DNA of 64,000 nucleotides from Alviniconcha marisindica (GCA_018857735.1 JABMCL010000660.1:170001-234000), one strand, 5' to 3'. Positions 24,263-37,199 are shown, counted from the first letter of the stretch. Notes: generated by a model from the letters alone, not told the origin. Numbers and translations are program-made.

Positions 24263-26127
24263 ACCAGTTCAAAATGAATTTTGATAGAAAGATTTATCTC
24301 ATGCTTTTGTTACGACTTCGAAATGAGTCTTGATATGTGCATTTATTCCATGTTTTTGAAGGCATGTCAAATTCAGTTTTGATGGGTGTTCTTCCCCATT
24401 TCTATTCCCTCTCACATTTGTGAAACCGCTGTAATTATAATAATGATAGCAATGTAGGTCGACTCACTATATTTTCCTAGCTGGTATAAGTGCCTAGTTT
24501 CAGGTAAAAGAAGAAGAAAAGCTATATGACACATTTACATAGATCGACAAAGTACTCCACGATAGCACAGCCGATAGATTTCGGTTTGTGACTAAGTCAT
24601 CGTCGCATTGAAAGGTCAGTGCTTTAGAATTTTTGTCGGAGGCTTTCGAATTTTGGACATAAACGTGTCTTGAGAAAAAAAGAAAATGAAAAAAGAAAAG
24701 AAAGCTGCCGGCCGCAGACGCTTCAAAACATAACTGCTACGTAGTTCGAATGAAACTGAGTGCAATTGTTCCTTGCTTTCCTCTGACGCAAGCTTCTGTT
24801 CTGGAGAAAATTAGATGACACACATGCAGTGAAGACGAATTACGTTCAACTCGAGCACTTAGTTGCTGTTGGCCATAGGTGGTTGGTTTTTCCTTTCGCG
24901 CGGGGAGTGGGGGGATTAGTCGTGGGGCTGTGTGTGTGTGTGGGGGGGGGGTGAGTAGGTTGGGAGGTTACTCCAGGGGAAGGTGTACCCCAGCCTCGTC
25001 TGCAAAAATCTACAGGGAATCTGAAGGGGTCAAAGAAATTAGGCAGTAGGACTGAAGGAGAAGGAGTCTAGACAAAAACTTCTTTTGATCATGGCTTCTG
25101 GTCTCTTGTAGTTTTACGCTTTGCCTGGAGTGAACTGGCTTCCAGCTGCGACCTCTCTACTCGGCTGCGCTGGAACAGTTTAAAGACAACTAGCCGCAGA
25201 CACTACCTGTAGGAATTACCTTTCAGCCCAGAGACAACACAGACGCTGATGGGGAAATGGCCCAGGTGGGAGAGGAAAGTAACCGCGGGAGTGAGGGAGG
25301 GGTGGCGGGGAGGGGAGTGGAGGGGCGGGGAGGAGTAGAAAGGGTGAATGGGGGTTCGATGCGTCGGGTCTGCTTACATTGGCGTCTGGTCTCGAGATTT
25401 ACTTTGTCTACACAGAGTCGAATGTGTGCTGGCTTGTCTTGCCAGGCACTCTGCAGACTCGGGAGTCTCGTGGCCGCACTGGTAGCGGGGGCTTCTTGGG
25501 GCGCTGCAGGTCGCAGGTAATGCGTGCAACATCTCTCTCCCTCCCTCTCAACAGGGCCGGGCTGCCTCTCCAAAGCACCCACCTCCGATGATGCCTTTTA
25601 AATGCGCTACACTGCTGTTGCTTGCTGCTGGTGGTAGTAGGCAAGAGGTGGCATCGTTAGCCTACAGCACTATAACAGCACCACCATCGGAAGAAGTAGT
25701 GCACCTTCGCTAGTTTTTCCCGATTGATATCAAAAGCACGCACAATTGTACTTGAAACAAATAAAGTGATAATAATAATAAATTTATTTATCTTGCACCT
25801 GTCCCAGAGTTTAAGAAAGCGAGGAAAAACTCTACTGACTGCTAGTGAGAAGAACAAGCGGTAAAAGCACACACGTGAAAACGTAGCCTACTCATCAAAA
25901 GAAGACGGGCCACGAATACAAGAAAAAGTCAACTCACTTCAACATTTCCACCGTCAAACGTGTCTTCATCGGGGGAAAAAATGTATACATAACTAACAAA
26001 TACAAGCACAGAAGAAAGATAGAAAAAAGATGACGATGAGAAACAGACCAGAAGACAGACATTTACTGAAAATGATAGGGGTGTAGCTATCTAGAAGAAG
26101 GAATAAATGAATACGTATAATAAAAAA

Positions 26128-26128
<1 letters not shown>

Positions 26129-26190
<62 letters not shown>
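26129..26190. repeat. (GA)n microsatellite
   Basis: Uninterrupted GA run of about 60 bases in the first intron. Confidence 0.97.
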
Positions 26191-26193
<3 letters not shown>

Positions 26194-26399
26194 ACATACA
26201 GCGGCATATCAGTCATATAATAGGTTTAAAAATATTTTTAAAGGTAACGGCTCTCGGGGGAACATTGGTTGTTGCAGTGTGGGAATTTCTTTTTTGATGG
26301 ATGAAAACATCTAGAATCCTGACCGAGGAAGAGTCCGCAAAATGTTCAGTATCAGTAATGTCGTTATCATAGTAGTGAAAACGTATGTTCGTTTCTTTC

Positions 26400-26765
26400 A
26401 GTTCAGTTCAAGGTGGTATCTATGCGCTTGGGAAAGCCCATATTATGCGCCCCACCCCTTGGCTCAGAAGTTTTCCCAACGTTGCCTTTGAAACAGTTCC
26501 AATGTTCGTCTGAATGACGATGGCCATCTCTCGTCCTTTTAAGGAACATCGTCTAGCGCTTCCCATTTTCACGCTTCTCTCCTCCAGGCGGTCGATGGTG
26601 TGATGCCCTGGCCCGCAGGTGGTGTCTCAAGTTCCTCAACACTTCAGATCTTCCGAGAAGCTAGTCATTTGTGGTGGTTGCTTTGCCCGTCGGTCTATCT
26701 GCTCGGTCATTACCCTTCAGTCACTCCGGCATGCCCAGTGCAGTACACCCACAGCCGACAGGAGT
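26400..26765 (-). mobile_element. Non-LTR retrotransposon RNase H and 3' end remnant
   Basis: The minus-strand conceptual translation gives CRLWVYCTGHAGVTEGNDRA, then DRPTGKATT, followed by GRSEVLRNLRHHLRA, HHTIDRLEERSVK and GSARRCSLKGRE. The GNDRADxxxGKA block is the C-terminal RNase H signature. The sequence after it is conserved with the fragment at 38270-38400. Small frameshifts are present. It lies antisense in the first intron of the NDNF-like gene. Confidence 0.75.
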
Positions 26766-27530
26766 TTTCTAAGGTGGCTGTCGACCATTGACACATTCCA
26801 TTTCTTTTCTTTGGTTGTCACAGGTTGTTGTTTTTCTCTCTCTACCGCCTCTGTCTCGCATTACGACAGCTTCTAGGTGTTTTTTGTTTTGTTTTTTGTT
26901 TTGTTGTGGGTTTATTTGCACACGTACACAGCGGAGGCCGGGAGTCCATTACAGTCAAGATTTTCAACTCTGGGACGTACCCCGTAAATGAATAAAGTTG
27001 GTTCACTTTTTGTGTAAAACTAGGTATAAAACTCATATTAGTGATGGTATAAACATGGATCACAGGATGAGCATAGGAATATCGATGGCTTGAGGTCTTC
27101 TATTCATTATTAATTGCGCTATATGCTGCTCTTGTGTAGCAATACCGGCTTAGAGATTAAAATGCGCAACAGTAGTCTTCCTTGCAGTACTAGATACATT
27201 ATTTTTCGTGTCGTGTATGTTCAGGAAAGCCACGCCAACAGCCATGAATATTTGTTCACTCAGTTAGCTGCATATTCAATACTCCACTGAGTAAGTGTCC
27301 ACAGCAATGTATGTAATAGGGAGTGACTCGTCTTCCATGCACCGTTAACTGCTGCTGCGACTGCTACCAATATTAATGAGAATTTAGAGCACCTAACCTT
27401 CCAGTAAAGCCCTGAGCGCGTACATATTCATTACACTCAATTATACAAAACATGCAACAAATACTACAACACAAACCCATACACTACATTACGATACGCG
27501 AGCACCCTCACCTGTAACGAGTTACGAACC

Positions 27531-27614
27531 ACCCCCCCCCCACCCCCCCCCCCCCCCCCCCCACCCCCACCCCCCCACCACCACCACCCACACACACCAC
27601 CACCACACACACCA

Positions 27615-27660
<46 letters not shown>

Positions 27661-27690
27661 ACACACACACAACACACACACACACACACA

Positions 27691-27734
<44 letters not shown>
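27531..27734. repeat. Poly-C / CCA / (CA)n low-complexity tract
   Basis: C runs with A interruptions (27531-27582), then CCA units, then CA with several CCA and ACA interruptions to 27734. Confidence 0.95.
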
Positions 27735-27735
<1 letters not shown>

Positions 27736-27764
27736 GGCACACTAAGCATCAGGTTGTGTCATGT

Positions 27765-28500
27765 ATCACTATTGAGGGAGGACGTGTCAGAGTGGTTAAA
27801 GTGATATATGGCGTCTTCCAGGCAATAACACTATTCAAACAGCATACAAATGGCAAGAACGACAAAGAATGGCAAGTCTTCACTACACCGGCATATGCCC
27901 GTTATCAGCAGCTTTACGTTGTCCGGTAGCCCTGATATAACCCTGTGTGGCTGACTGGGCTCAAAGCACCACCTAACTAATAAACTGTCCGATACTTTAA
28001 CGCATCAGAAAAGTCAAACTGAGCCGGGCACAGAAAGAAGCTCAATACAGATAAATGCGTCTTTCCCCCCTTTTTTCAGCAAATATGGTTAATGCATACA
28101 TTTTTTTTTAAACAGAATTAGTTATACTTTTAATGATTTTGTCAGTTCAGTGGCTTTTAGTCGAATGACCGTTGAGGCGGCCATTGACGTCGAAATCCAG
28201 TTACGTTGACGCCAGTCAAAAAGTTGTCCCCGTTGAAATGCCTTTGAAACAGTTATAGTGCTAGAAACTGCAATGCAAAATACAAAAGAACTTTATTATT
28301 CATAATAAATGCATAAAATTAAAAGTTGCGTTTTGGATCACCGGAATTCCACAAAAAAGGACAATTAACAATTCAACATAACAATGGTAAAAGTATGCAA
28401 ATAAAATAAGACAGAGATAAAAGGTAGTAAAACATCGCTTCTGAGATCGAAAAGTGCTGTCATTGCTCATATTCCTACCTGCCACCGCCGCTCCATTCAC
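27765..28500. other. Intronic unique sequence with motif F
   Basis: GATATAACCCTGTGTGGCTG at about 27933 followed by ACTGGG is a copy of dispersed motif F. The segment GTCAGAGTGGTTAA at 27786 resembles a tRNA A box, but no B box follows. Nothing coding was recognised. Confidence 0.45.
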
Positions 28501-28502
28501 AG

Positions 28503-28681
28503 CCAAAACAACGCCTACACACACACAAACACAGTCACACCTACACCCACATTAAAAAATATCACATCACTCACCTACACCCACCCGCACACACCCACAC
28601 CCACACGCCCACCCACCCACATACACACACACACGCAAGCACGCTCGCACGTACGCACGCACGCACGCACCCCCCCCCCCT
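28503..28681. repeat. Degenerate (CA)n/CCCA tract ending in poly-C
   Basis: Mixed CA, CCCA and CGCA units finishing with a C run at 28669-28680. Confidence 0.85.
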
Positions 28682-28984
28682 AATTATCCACTATTTAACA
28701 CAGTACCATCATTATCCATATTAATCACAATATTAACACAGCCTACAGCCTATCAGCCCACAATTACAGCAATCGTCACATAAATATAATTATTACAATT
28801 GATGCACAATATGCCATACATCGATGTAATTCCAGAGTTATTGTGTGAGCATCCATGTAGTTTGAGTATGTATTATTGCGCATATCAACGAATGTGACAG
28901 ATCAACTAACTTTCCGAATACTTAATAATCCGAGTGTCGGCATTAGTTCTTGTGAACCCAGCAGTGTGTCTGTCTGCGTAGGAA

Positions 28985-29162
28985 AGTGGTGGCAATAATT
29001 CTGATCGACAAGTCTTCCACAGACCCAGTGTAGCATAGTGTATGCCCCGGGAAGGCGTCTGTAATAATTATGATTGACAAGTCTTCCACAGACCCAGTGT
29101 ACCATGGTGTATGCCTGGGAAGGCGTCTGTAATAATTATGATTGACAAGTCTTCCACACACT
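28985..29162. repeat. Tandem repeat, about 69 bp x 2.5
   Basis: Units contain GACAAGTCTTCCACAGACCC, AGTGTA, GGGAAGGCGTCTGTAATAAT and TATGATT. The last two units are nearly identical; the first is partial and more diverged. Confidence 0.85.
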
Positions 29163-30480
29163 ATTAAATGCGCTATTGCATGGCGCCGTCTCGCGCTCAA
29201 AACGACTTGTAATATCGATACGCGTTCTGCATCAACGCCGAGAAACTGCTCTTCAACATCTATTACGCATAGCAGCCCTGTGTTTTTAAGACGGATGATA
29301 CTTTTTGCAGATGTGCTCTATACCCGCAAACAACCCTTCTCTTGCAACCTTCGCTCGAGCTATGCACTGGTGTTATTCTGTATCTGTTGCTCTCGAGTTG
29401 TAGGCCAAGGATGAGATCATTAAATAAGAAAAGTACACGGTTACGGATAGTTTCATAAACAAAACACGGCATTTGCAGCACACACGGCAGCATCAACGTC
29501 TGCACAATAAAACATCGTTGAATCAACATAGACAGAATCCAAGCCAGTGATTCTTCAGCAAAGCCAGGAAACTACCGCAGGCTTATCTCTCTCTCTCCCC
29601 CTCTCTCTCTCCTGCTCCTACTCCCCCCACCACCACCATTATTGGCCGTTAAAAAGAAGCAGGAGAGGAGGAGGAGGAGGGGGGCGGGGGGTTGTACTGA
29701 CTGACGTTTTAGCACGTGCGTTGCGTTAGTGGTTAGACGAGCGTGGTTATTATCCGTGAACAGTTGTTGTGTTCCGCCCTAGTTGTTAGCGAGATGGCTT
29801 CTTTTTCCGGCTGCGGTGCGCAGGCAGTTGATCCGTACACATCCAATGTCACTTCATTAGCTGGATTACATTATGTCTAGCCTTTCCACAATAGGTCTTG
29901 TTTGTTTGGTTTTGGGAGGATTTCTTCCGCGTCTGTATACGTCTTACCCGCAAGATCAGAAGGGAAGTCAGCGGGGTTAGCTGGCATCCGTGCTCTGGTC
30001 TACCTGGTCGGTGTACTCATACGCACTGCCTCACATCAGTTGAACCGTTTCAGTGTTGGAAGCTCGTATTTCTTATCAACAATGAACATATAACTGGGGA
30101 AATCTTGTGTGGCTATCTGTACACCAGTACTGATAATTTGAAGTTTCCAAATTCCCATTCACATGAAAAATAGACGAACTTGAACAAATACTTGTGTACT
30201 AAAAAGAATAAGAAAATTGAAATCACCATTCGACCCAAACTAAAAACGACCTACTCCCTGTGGAATACACGCAAGTCTGCAGTTTTTAACAACACAGAAA
30301 ATAAGAATAAAAGCCGCAAAAAGAAGGTAGCCAATACATGAATAGCAGCACTTTGTTTGCACAGTAGCGCCTTTGGTTTTAAGCTTCCAAACCTTCAGCC
30401 CTATGGTGCTTTGAACTGGTTTGATGTTGTTGTTTTCTGGAATATATAAGCCTGTATATTTGTTACAGTAGCTATGGTAC
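29163..30480. other. Intronic sequence, no gene recognised
   Basis: Contains a pyrimidine patch at 29585-29612 and a GAGGAGGAGG/G-rich patch at 29660-29690. Open frames of 60-90 codons show no known motif. Confidence 0.4.
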
Positions 30481-30519
30481 AGAGAGAGAGAGAGAGAGAC
30501 ACACACACACACACACACA

Positions 30520-30599
<80 letters not shown>

Positions 30600-30609
30600 C
30601 ACACACAAA

Positions 30610-30687
<78 letters not shown>
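30481..30687. repeat. Compound (GA)n-(CA)n-(CGCA)n-(CA)n microsatellite
   Basis: Four repeat types follow one another: a short GA run, CA, about twenty CGCA units (30520-30600) and CA to 30687, with one AAACAAA break at about 30606. Confidence 0.97.
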
Positions 30688-30689
<2 letters not shown>

Positions 30690-31209
30690 GAGGGAGGGGT
30701 GGTCCTTGTTATTTGATAGTCAGTGGACTATTCTTAATGGAACAGGTCCAGGCGTGTCGCGAAATCGAAAGCGAGATGTAGCACAGTATCGACCCAGAGT
30801 TATTTTTAAGGAGCTACGTCATGGTAGGTCACGACGTCGAAAACTAGATTTGAGTGCTATTTTATTGCACCTGCCAACCTCACTTTCGATCTCGTGACCC
30901 GCTGCGATGACTAAACTCATCAAGACTGACCCCAGGTCAATATTATGCTCAGTATCGCTTTCGATTTTGTGACCTGACACGACCTGCATGATAAATATTC
31001 ACAAGAATGGTCCATTCTCATTCAACCACGAGAGTCGATCATAAAAAAACAGCAAAACAGAATTCAGCAAATCACAAGTAAAAGACCGCTGATCATGGTG
31101 CAAGTCATTATATGAATGAAGAGGGTAGGGGGAAATGAAGTTGAGTTAACTGGGAAGGCATAACCGTCAGAACGGCAGAATTCCCGTCAGTAGGGGAAGC
31201 ATGCAAAGG

Positions 31210-31445
31210 TATATTCTAACCTACTCGAGGCATTTGAAAAAGGAAAATTTGATAGTTCTGGATTTCCTGCATCTGATCTACTACTCGAGGCATTTGAACA
31301 AGGAATCTTTGATGTTTCTGGGTTTTCTGCATCTGACCTACTCGAGGCATTTGAACAAAGAATCTGTGTTATTTCTGGGTTTACTGCATCTGGTCTACTC
31401 AAAGGATTTGAACAAGGAATCTGCTATTTCTGGGTTTTCTGCGTC
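31210..31445. repeat. Tandem repeat, 57 bp x 4, open in frame
   Basis: Units read CTACTCGAGGCATTTGAAC, AAGGAATCT, then TTTCTGGGTTTTCTGCATCT. The period of 57 keeps the plus strand open with a 19-residue repeat, YSRHLNKES followed by FLGFLHL. It lies in the NDNF-like intron, and nothing else suggests translation. Confidence 0.85.
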
Positions 31446-31648
31446 CATGGTGCCCCACTGGGGGAAGGAAAAGTATGAGAGAAAGAAAAGAAAGGGAGGG
31501 GGAAGTAAGATCTGAACGGAAACAATTTTGTTTTTTAAATCACTTTTTGCTCTCTCCATCTTTTTCGCTCTTCTTCTCACCAAGCTGTCTTCTCTGCGTG
31601 CAGAGAAAAACAAAAAACAAAACCGCACACCTAAAACACAACAGCAGC

Positions 31649-31775
<127 letters not shown>

Positions 31776-32432
31776 CCAAGAAGAAATGTTGACTTCGTAG
31801 TTTCCGACAGGAAATCCAAGCAGGGAAGTGCAGTAAATTAAGCTTAAATCAGGGTAGTCTGTCCAATTTACACTTAGGCTTGTCTTGACTCTGGCAATTG
31901 AAAGCAGGTGTTGGCTTTCCCGTAGGCCTACTTGACCTCCATCAGCTGCTACCATTCACTTTTTAAGATTCGTTTGTTTGTTTCTTCTACCTTAGCGTGT
32001 CTGTTTTGTAATCCGATTGCACTTCAGCTAGGATTTTGGACTCGTATGAAAATAGTGAGTGTAAAAATCAAGACAACTGATACGTTCTAGGCACTGGCGA
32101 GAACGTTAGTGTTGGTGTTCTTCATGGCATCGTTGAAGAAAACGTGTTCGAAGTTTGCCTGACTGTATTAAGTTGTACATTTTTTCCGTTTTAGTATCGG
32201 CCTTAACTTCAAGATCATAGCAGCGACGAAAAGGTATGGCGTTTCGAAACCTGAACTATGCGGAAAAGATGTGGTCGGAGAACGATGGAGCTTGTGTGAC
32301 TTTCAGACCTGGTGGGTCATCATGCTGTGTGTGCAGGTTCTTTTTCTTGGTGGAGAAGGGTCATTTGCCACTGGAGTTGACAGTCACGCCGTGTGCCTCC
32401 CCCATCGTCTGGTCTTTGCAGAGACAGCCACC

Positions 32433-32694
<262 letters not shown>

Positions 32695-32877
32695 ACTTGC
32701 AGGAGTGGCGGTATTTTATTGCATAAGGCCTTTGTAGTCGTTAGCATACGAGAAGGACAAGTATGTTCGGAGCGGGGGATGCTATCACTTACCGAAAGTC
32801 TAGGCTATAAGAAAAAGAGTAACATCTGCAAGAGAGCGTTCTTGCTTTCACATTCCTAGCAAGGTTTTGATGCATAC

Positions 32878-33002
<125 letters not shown>

Positions 33003-33506
33003 GCACAAGTCAATGTTGGAAAACCAACCGCAGTCAGACAGTTATAACCTGCAATTTTACGTTCTCTTTCGCTATGATAATGAGCTGAGTAGTGTTGTCG
33101 GTAAGTTAGGCATGCCAGACTCAGATCATCCCATAATTCAGATTTTCAAGCTGGCTTGTACTGTCGCGCATGTTAGGTCTATGCTTCATGGGCCAATGTG
33201 ACTGCTGCCAACGTCTGATTGGTATCATCCTATGTTCTCTACTAACGCATAAATTAGTTTATTTAAACCATCATGTGGGTCACAGCCCCAGACTGTTAGT
33301 ATGTATAGATAATTAAGTATGCATAGGCACCAGGCGCACGTGTGTATATTGTGTTGATCCCTCATCCCACTCACCCTCAAATTCCGTTCTTGTGCCATTC
33401 AGATCAGGAGCAGTACGTAAATAGGTAATAAATTATCCAAAGGCAGTTTCACTGGAATGATGATAACCATGATGTGCGTCTTTAATGTCTAGATACTGTT
33501 TACGCG

Positions 33507-33610
<104 letters not shown>

Positions 33611-33978
33611 CCGTACTGTCTAGGAGAATCTGTGTCACGAACTAAAAATAACTGAGATGAAAATAATTTCGGTCCCTTTTCGGGTACAGGCAATCGGCAA
33701 AACGCATCTAGAGTGACCTGTTCTTCAAAAGTGCCACTTTGAAACGGGCCCCGTCCCCCAGCTGTTGCTAGTTTGTAACCGGATGTAACACATGGCCCTT
33801 AGAAGAGACATAGTGCATGCAGGACCTAGATTTGGAAAACGTGCCCTCAGACGCCGCGATTTGAAGAGAGAGAGGCAGTCAGACAGGCAGACAGAGACAC
33901 ACAGAGAAACAGACACAAAGACATAGAGATTATACATTGCTTACTATGACGATCGACTACTGTGGCAATGTGTTTCAG

Positions 33979-35300
33979 TTGACCCGTTCCTGGAGCAGCT
34001 GCAACGTAACCTGGACGCGCCCGTGAGGCTGGGCAACTGGTCAGAGGAGAGGCGCCGGACCTACAGAGAGTCCAGCGCCGCAGCCGGGCTCTACGTCCTG
34101 GACATCACGTCCACCAAGTCCGACTCCATAGTGCGCGTGCTGGCCACCTCCACCGGCGCCTCGCACCCCGTGTACCCTGCGCTGCCCGTCGACCGCAAGG
34201 TGGAGGTCCTCGGCACCTCGGGCAGAACCATCACCTTCCGCTGGCCCGACGCCGCTGCGGTCAACGTGGCTCGGCCCGTGGAGTACTGTCTCTCCGTCAC
34301 CCGGGTCCGGAACTTTCGCACCCACTGCTCGCTCATGGCACACGCCAAGGGCGACAAGAAGCCGGTGCTGTCCCGCGCGGACCAGTGGGGCTTCTCCTGG
34401 GAGAAAGAGGCCATGAGGAACCTGCGGAGGAAGGCCAACCCCGTGAAAGCCATGTCGCCCAGGAAGATTCTCATCCATCAGTGTGTGGGTTCCAAAAAGG
34501 AGTTTACCTTCAAGAAAGCGCGGAAGGGGAAAACATATTATATCGATGTGTATGTCGTAGACAAAAAAACGAACAAAGCGGAGGCGTTTGAAGGCGCTGT
34601 AGTGAAAATGCCGGGCAGAAGCGCCGCCAGAAAATCATCAGTGCAAATACTCGACGGCGAAAGAAAGACGCTCAAACTTAAGAAGGGCAACGTCCCGCAA
34701 ATGGTGACTTTCGATGCAAAGCACCAGATGGCTTTGCTGTCTGTGGAGTTAGGCGTGTGCGCGGGCAAAATACCCTTCGAAATTTACCACAACAGTAAGC
34801 TGGTTCATCGCTCAATAGTCAAAAGGTGGAAACGTGTTCGGATGAAGAACGTTCTTCCCGGAACCTATACGTTTAAATTCCCCAGACTGCAGAGACGGAA
34901 GTCTTTCGTGTCGGTGTACGTGACGTCCCGACCCTCAGACTTGACTGTGCCGCGTAACATGTCCATCAAAGTGTTTGACAGCATGACCACGTGCACAAAC
35001 GTGACAGTGGCTTGGATGGGCACCCACAAAAAACAAAAGTACTGCCTCTTCGTCAAAGAGGCTTCGCAGATTCGCAGTCTCAAGCGCCACAGGTGTTCCA
35101 GTGTGGTGGATAGACCGAAATCCGAGCGCGTGCTGTGCGTGCGCTACCGAAACCGGGACGTGAACAAAGCGGTGATGAGCGGCACGATCACCGGGCTGAA
35201 GCCGCTCACCAACTACGTGGTGGACGTTTATCTCAGCCGAGGTCGCAGCGGGCCAGTGGCCTACAAGTCCGTCAAAGTCAGAACCAAAGCGCGCTGCTGA
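33979..35300 (+). CDS. ndnf: NDNF-like secreted factor, last coding exon (FN3-like domains, stop)
   Basis: Encodes residues 117-556 of an NDNF/Nord family protein and ends with TGA. The acceptor is TTTCAG|TT, and the frame continues the previous exon as V117-DPFLEQLQRNLDAPVRLGNW. A conserved block YPALPVDRKVEV leads into the first FN3-like region (about residues 190-311, with PVEYCLSVTRVRNFRTHCS and TYYIDVYVVD). A basic linker follows, then a second FN3-like region (about 436-553, with VAWMGTHKKQKYCLFVKEA, VLCVRYRNRDV and GLKPLTNYVVDVYL). Cysteines at about 220, 233, 285, 377, 455, 472, 489, 503 and 556 include the family's terminal Cys. N-glycosylation sequons occur at N136, N443 and N457. 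Known family role: secreted, heparin-binding neurotrophic factors; vertebrate NDNF affects neuron survival, migration and FGF signalling, and fly Nord modulates Hedgehog/BMP signalling. The role in this animal is inferred. Confidence 0.95.
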
Positions 35301-35324
35301 GATACTGTCTCGGGAACTGGCCCG

Positions 35325-35425
35325 GGCTGCCATCTTGTTGTTGATCGCTTTTTATGTAGCGTTATTCTCCGCTCTCGAGCAGACTCACTGCATGTCGCAT
35401 GTGATCCTGAATGAGTGACTGTCTT
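35325..35425 (-). mobile_element. SINE family 2 tail, antisense in the NDNF 3' UTR
   Basis: The reverse complement contains CAGTCACTCATTCAGGATCA, CTGCTCGAGAGCGGAGAATA and ACGCTACATAAAAAGCGATC. These match the 3' part of the SINE at 22560-22645 in the same order. It begins about 25 bases after the stop codon, so the mature transcript probably carries it. Confidence 0.75.
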
Positions 35426-36580
35426 CACATCAACCGAAAGCGAGGAGACATACAGCTGGCTGTTTTGATAGGTTGACTTACTCGCGCTGTGAGTGATGCA
35501 GAAAGGAGGCGATTGAAATGGTAGCAAGTAGGACCAGACCGTCGTCATCAGCACTGGTTGACTGAAGACAAGCCTCGCGACACCTGTGGACAGATCGTCC
35601 GAAACCATCCGCCGGGCAGACCTGACTGTTCTTGTTCTGTTGGCTGGTCATAGGCGTCTTGTCCGTTCTGCATTACAATGGGAAATCACTGGAGTGGATC
35701 GACAATTTAGACCGCACGGTGCGCTACACGATTAGCTTCTTTTTTCTCTCTCTCTCCCTTTCTGGTCATGCTTCTCTTCTGCGCTGTTGGAATGGCGTGT
35801 GAGCAAGTTTACCTTTGTGAGGTTCAGATCTAACTCGGGCCCAAGCTCTTCAATCCTGAAAGCCGAGGGTGCATGGAGCCCAGTGTATATAATTATAACA
35901 CATAGGTACTTAGGTGCCTCGCTGTGAACCCATTGGAGCCCAAACAGACTGTGGTGTTTAGGGTTATGACAGAAAAAGCTGATGAGAATTGAAGTCACAA
36001 GCCTTGCAGAAACCCGGGCGAAACGAGAGAGAGGCTGAATTGCGGCTATTGTGTGAATGGTATTATGAAGTATGATAGGTGTACAGATAATACATTTTAC
36101 GTATTTTTGGTTCATTCCAAGGAAAGACTGACAAACTGCAAGGTATCAGGAAGCTCAGATCGAGCAATGAATGCGCGCTGCTCGCTGTTCAGTTGTTTGG
36201 ATGGTACTGCACCTAGCCGTCACGGGTGAAAGAAAGGGAATGACTATTATCGTTTGTGGGGCCGTTAAATATGGAACGCGACTGACGGGCATTTATTCAA
36301 TGTGCTGTTTTCTGGAGAAGATTATAGACCGAAACCTACACGCGTTTGAGCAAGTGGTTTGTGAAGAAATCAAAGATGATAAACGACATACATGGACGGC
36401 CAACTGGTTGCCGAAGTAAGATAAAAATGTTGCTGTCGTTGTCTGAATGTCAAGGGCCAAATCAGAAACACAGTGAACATAAACTGCCTGTGAAGTTATT
36501 TAGGAGTCAAGGAGTCATTGCAAAGCACTATAAGTGTATCGGGAAGCTGGCTGAATATAGAATTAGAAGATGACTACGCA
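35426..36580. other. Probable NDNF 3' UTR or downstream sequence; no further gene
   Basis: A minus-strand frame at 35732-36115 contains LQWVHSEAPKYLC, which faintly resembles the LINE RT C-terminal segment (KVVHSKAPQYLKDL at 11380). The rest shows no support. No AATAAA was seen until 37069. Confidence 0.4.
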
Positions 36581-36581
36581 C

Positions 36582-36670
36582 GCACACACACATGCACGCA
36601 CGCGCAACCCACACACACACACACACACACGCACACTCGCAACCACGAACACACATGCACGCACGCGCAA

Positions 36671-36703
<33 letters not shown>

Positions 36704-36735
36704 TACACACACGCACACACTCACACACACACACA
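36582..36735. repeat. Interrupted (CA)n tract with internal duplication
   Basis: CA runs are broken by the repeated unit ACACATGCACGCACGCGCAA, seen at about 36588 and 36650. The tract therefore expanded partly by segmental duplication. Confidence 0.9.
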
Positions 36736-37068
36736 GGTTTTACACTTGCATTCGATTTCTTGAAATTTGATGATTTTGTTTAAGCTGCCAAACTTTATTT
36801 TGCACGCCCACAGTCGATAGGTATAACGTTGCCGATTCTGTGTTCACCTGCTCTTTCGGCTTTTGGCGGCAATATTTATAAACTAGGGCTTTTGTCTTTT
36901 ACTGTGACCGCTGCCAACTCGTGGAGACAAAATTGGTAGTCCATGGCAAACCACTACCACTCCGCATCAACCTGCATGTTCAGTGCAGACTCTGTGAAGC
37001 GTGTGCATATCACATTTGCATTCAGTCTTACCGGCACATCTTTGCACTCGAGTTCAGATCAGACATCC

Positions 37069-37074
37069 AATAAA
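37069..37074 (+). promoter_or_regulatory. Possible polyadenylation signal AATAAA
   Basis: First AATAAA seen downstream of the NDNF-like stop, about 1.77 kb away. The spacing allows a 3' UTR spanning the SINE tail and the CA tract, but no transcript evidence is available. Confidence 0.2.
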
Positions 37075-37112
37075 CTGACAAAGTTTTCACTGGGTTGGAA
37101 GGACAGATGCTC

Positions 37113-37116
<4 letters not shown>

Positions 37117-37196
<80 letters not shown>
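37117..37196. repeat. (GA)n microsatellite
   Basis: About 80 bases of uninterrupted GA. Confidence 0.97.

Positions 37197-37199
<3 letters not shown>

Noticed and set aside
27781..27840. tRNA-Ser/Leu-like A-box segment
   Set aside because: No B box and no cloverleaf pairing; the similarity is limited to about 14 bases.
32236..32336. ATG at 32236 as the NDNF start, making the middle exon a first exon
   Set aside because: The sequence before 32337 has no family similarity or signal peptide, whereas the exon at 23583 supplies both with matching phase.
34041..34478. Antisense open frames across the last NDNF exon (also 34935-35333 minus)
   Set aside because: Shadow frames of a GC-rich coding exon; the sense frame matches a known family and these do not.
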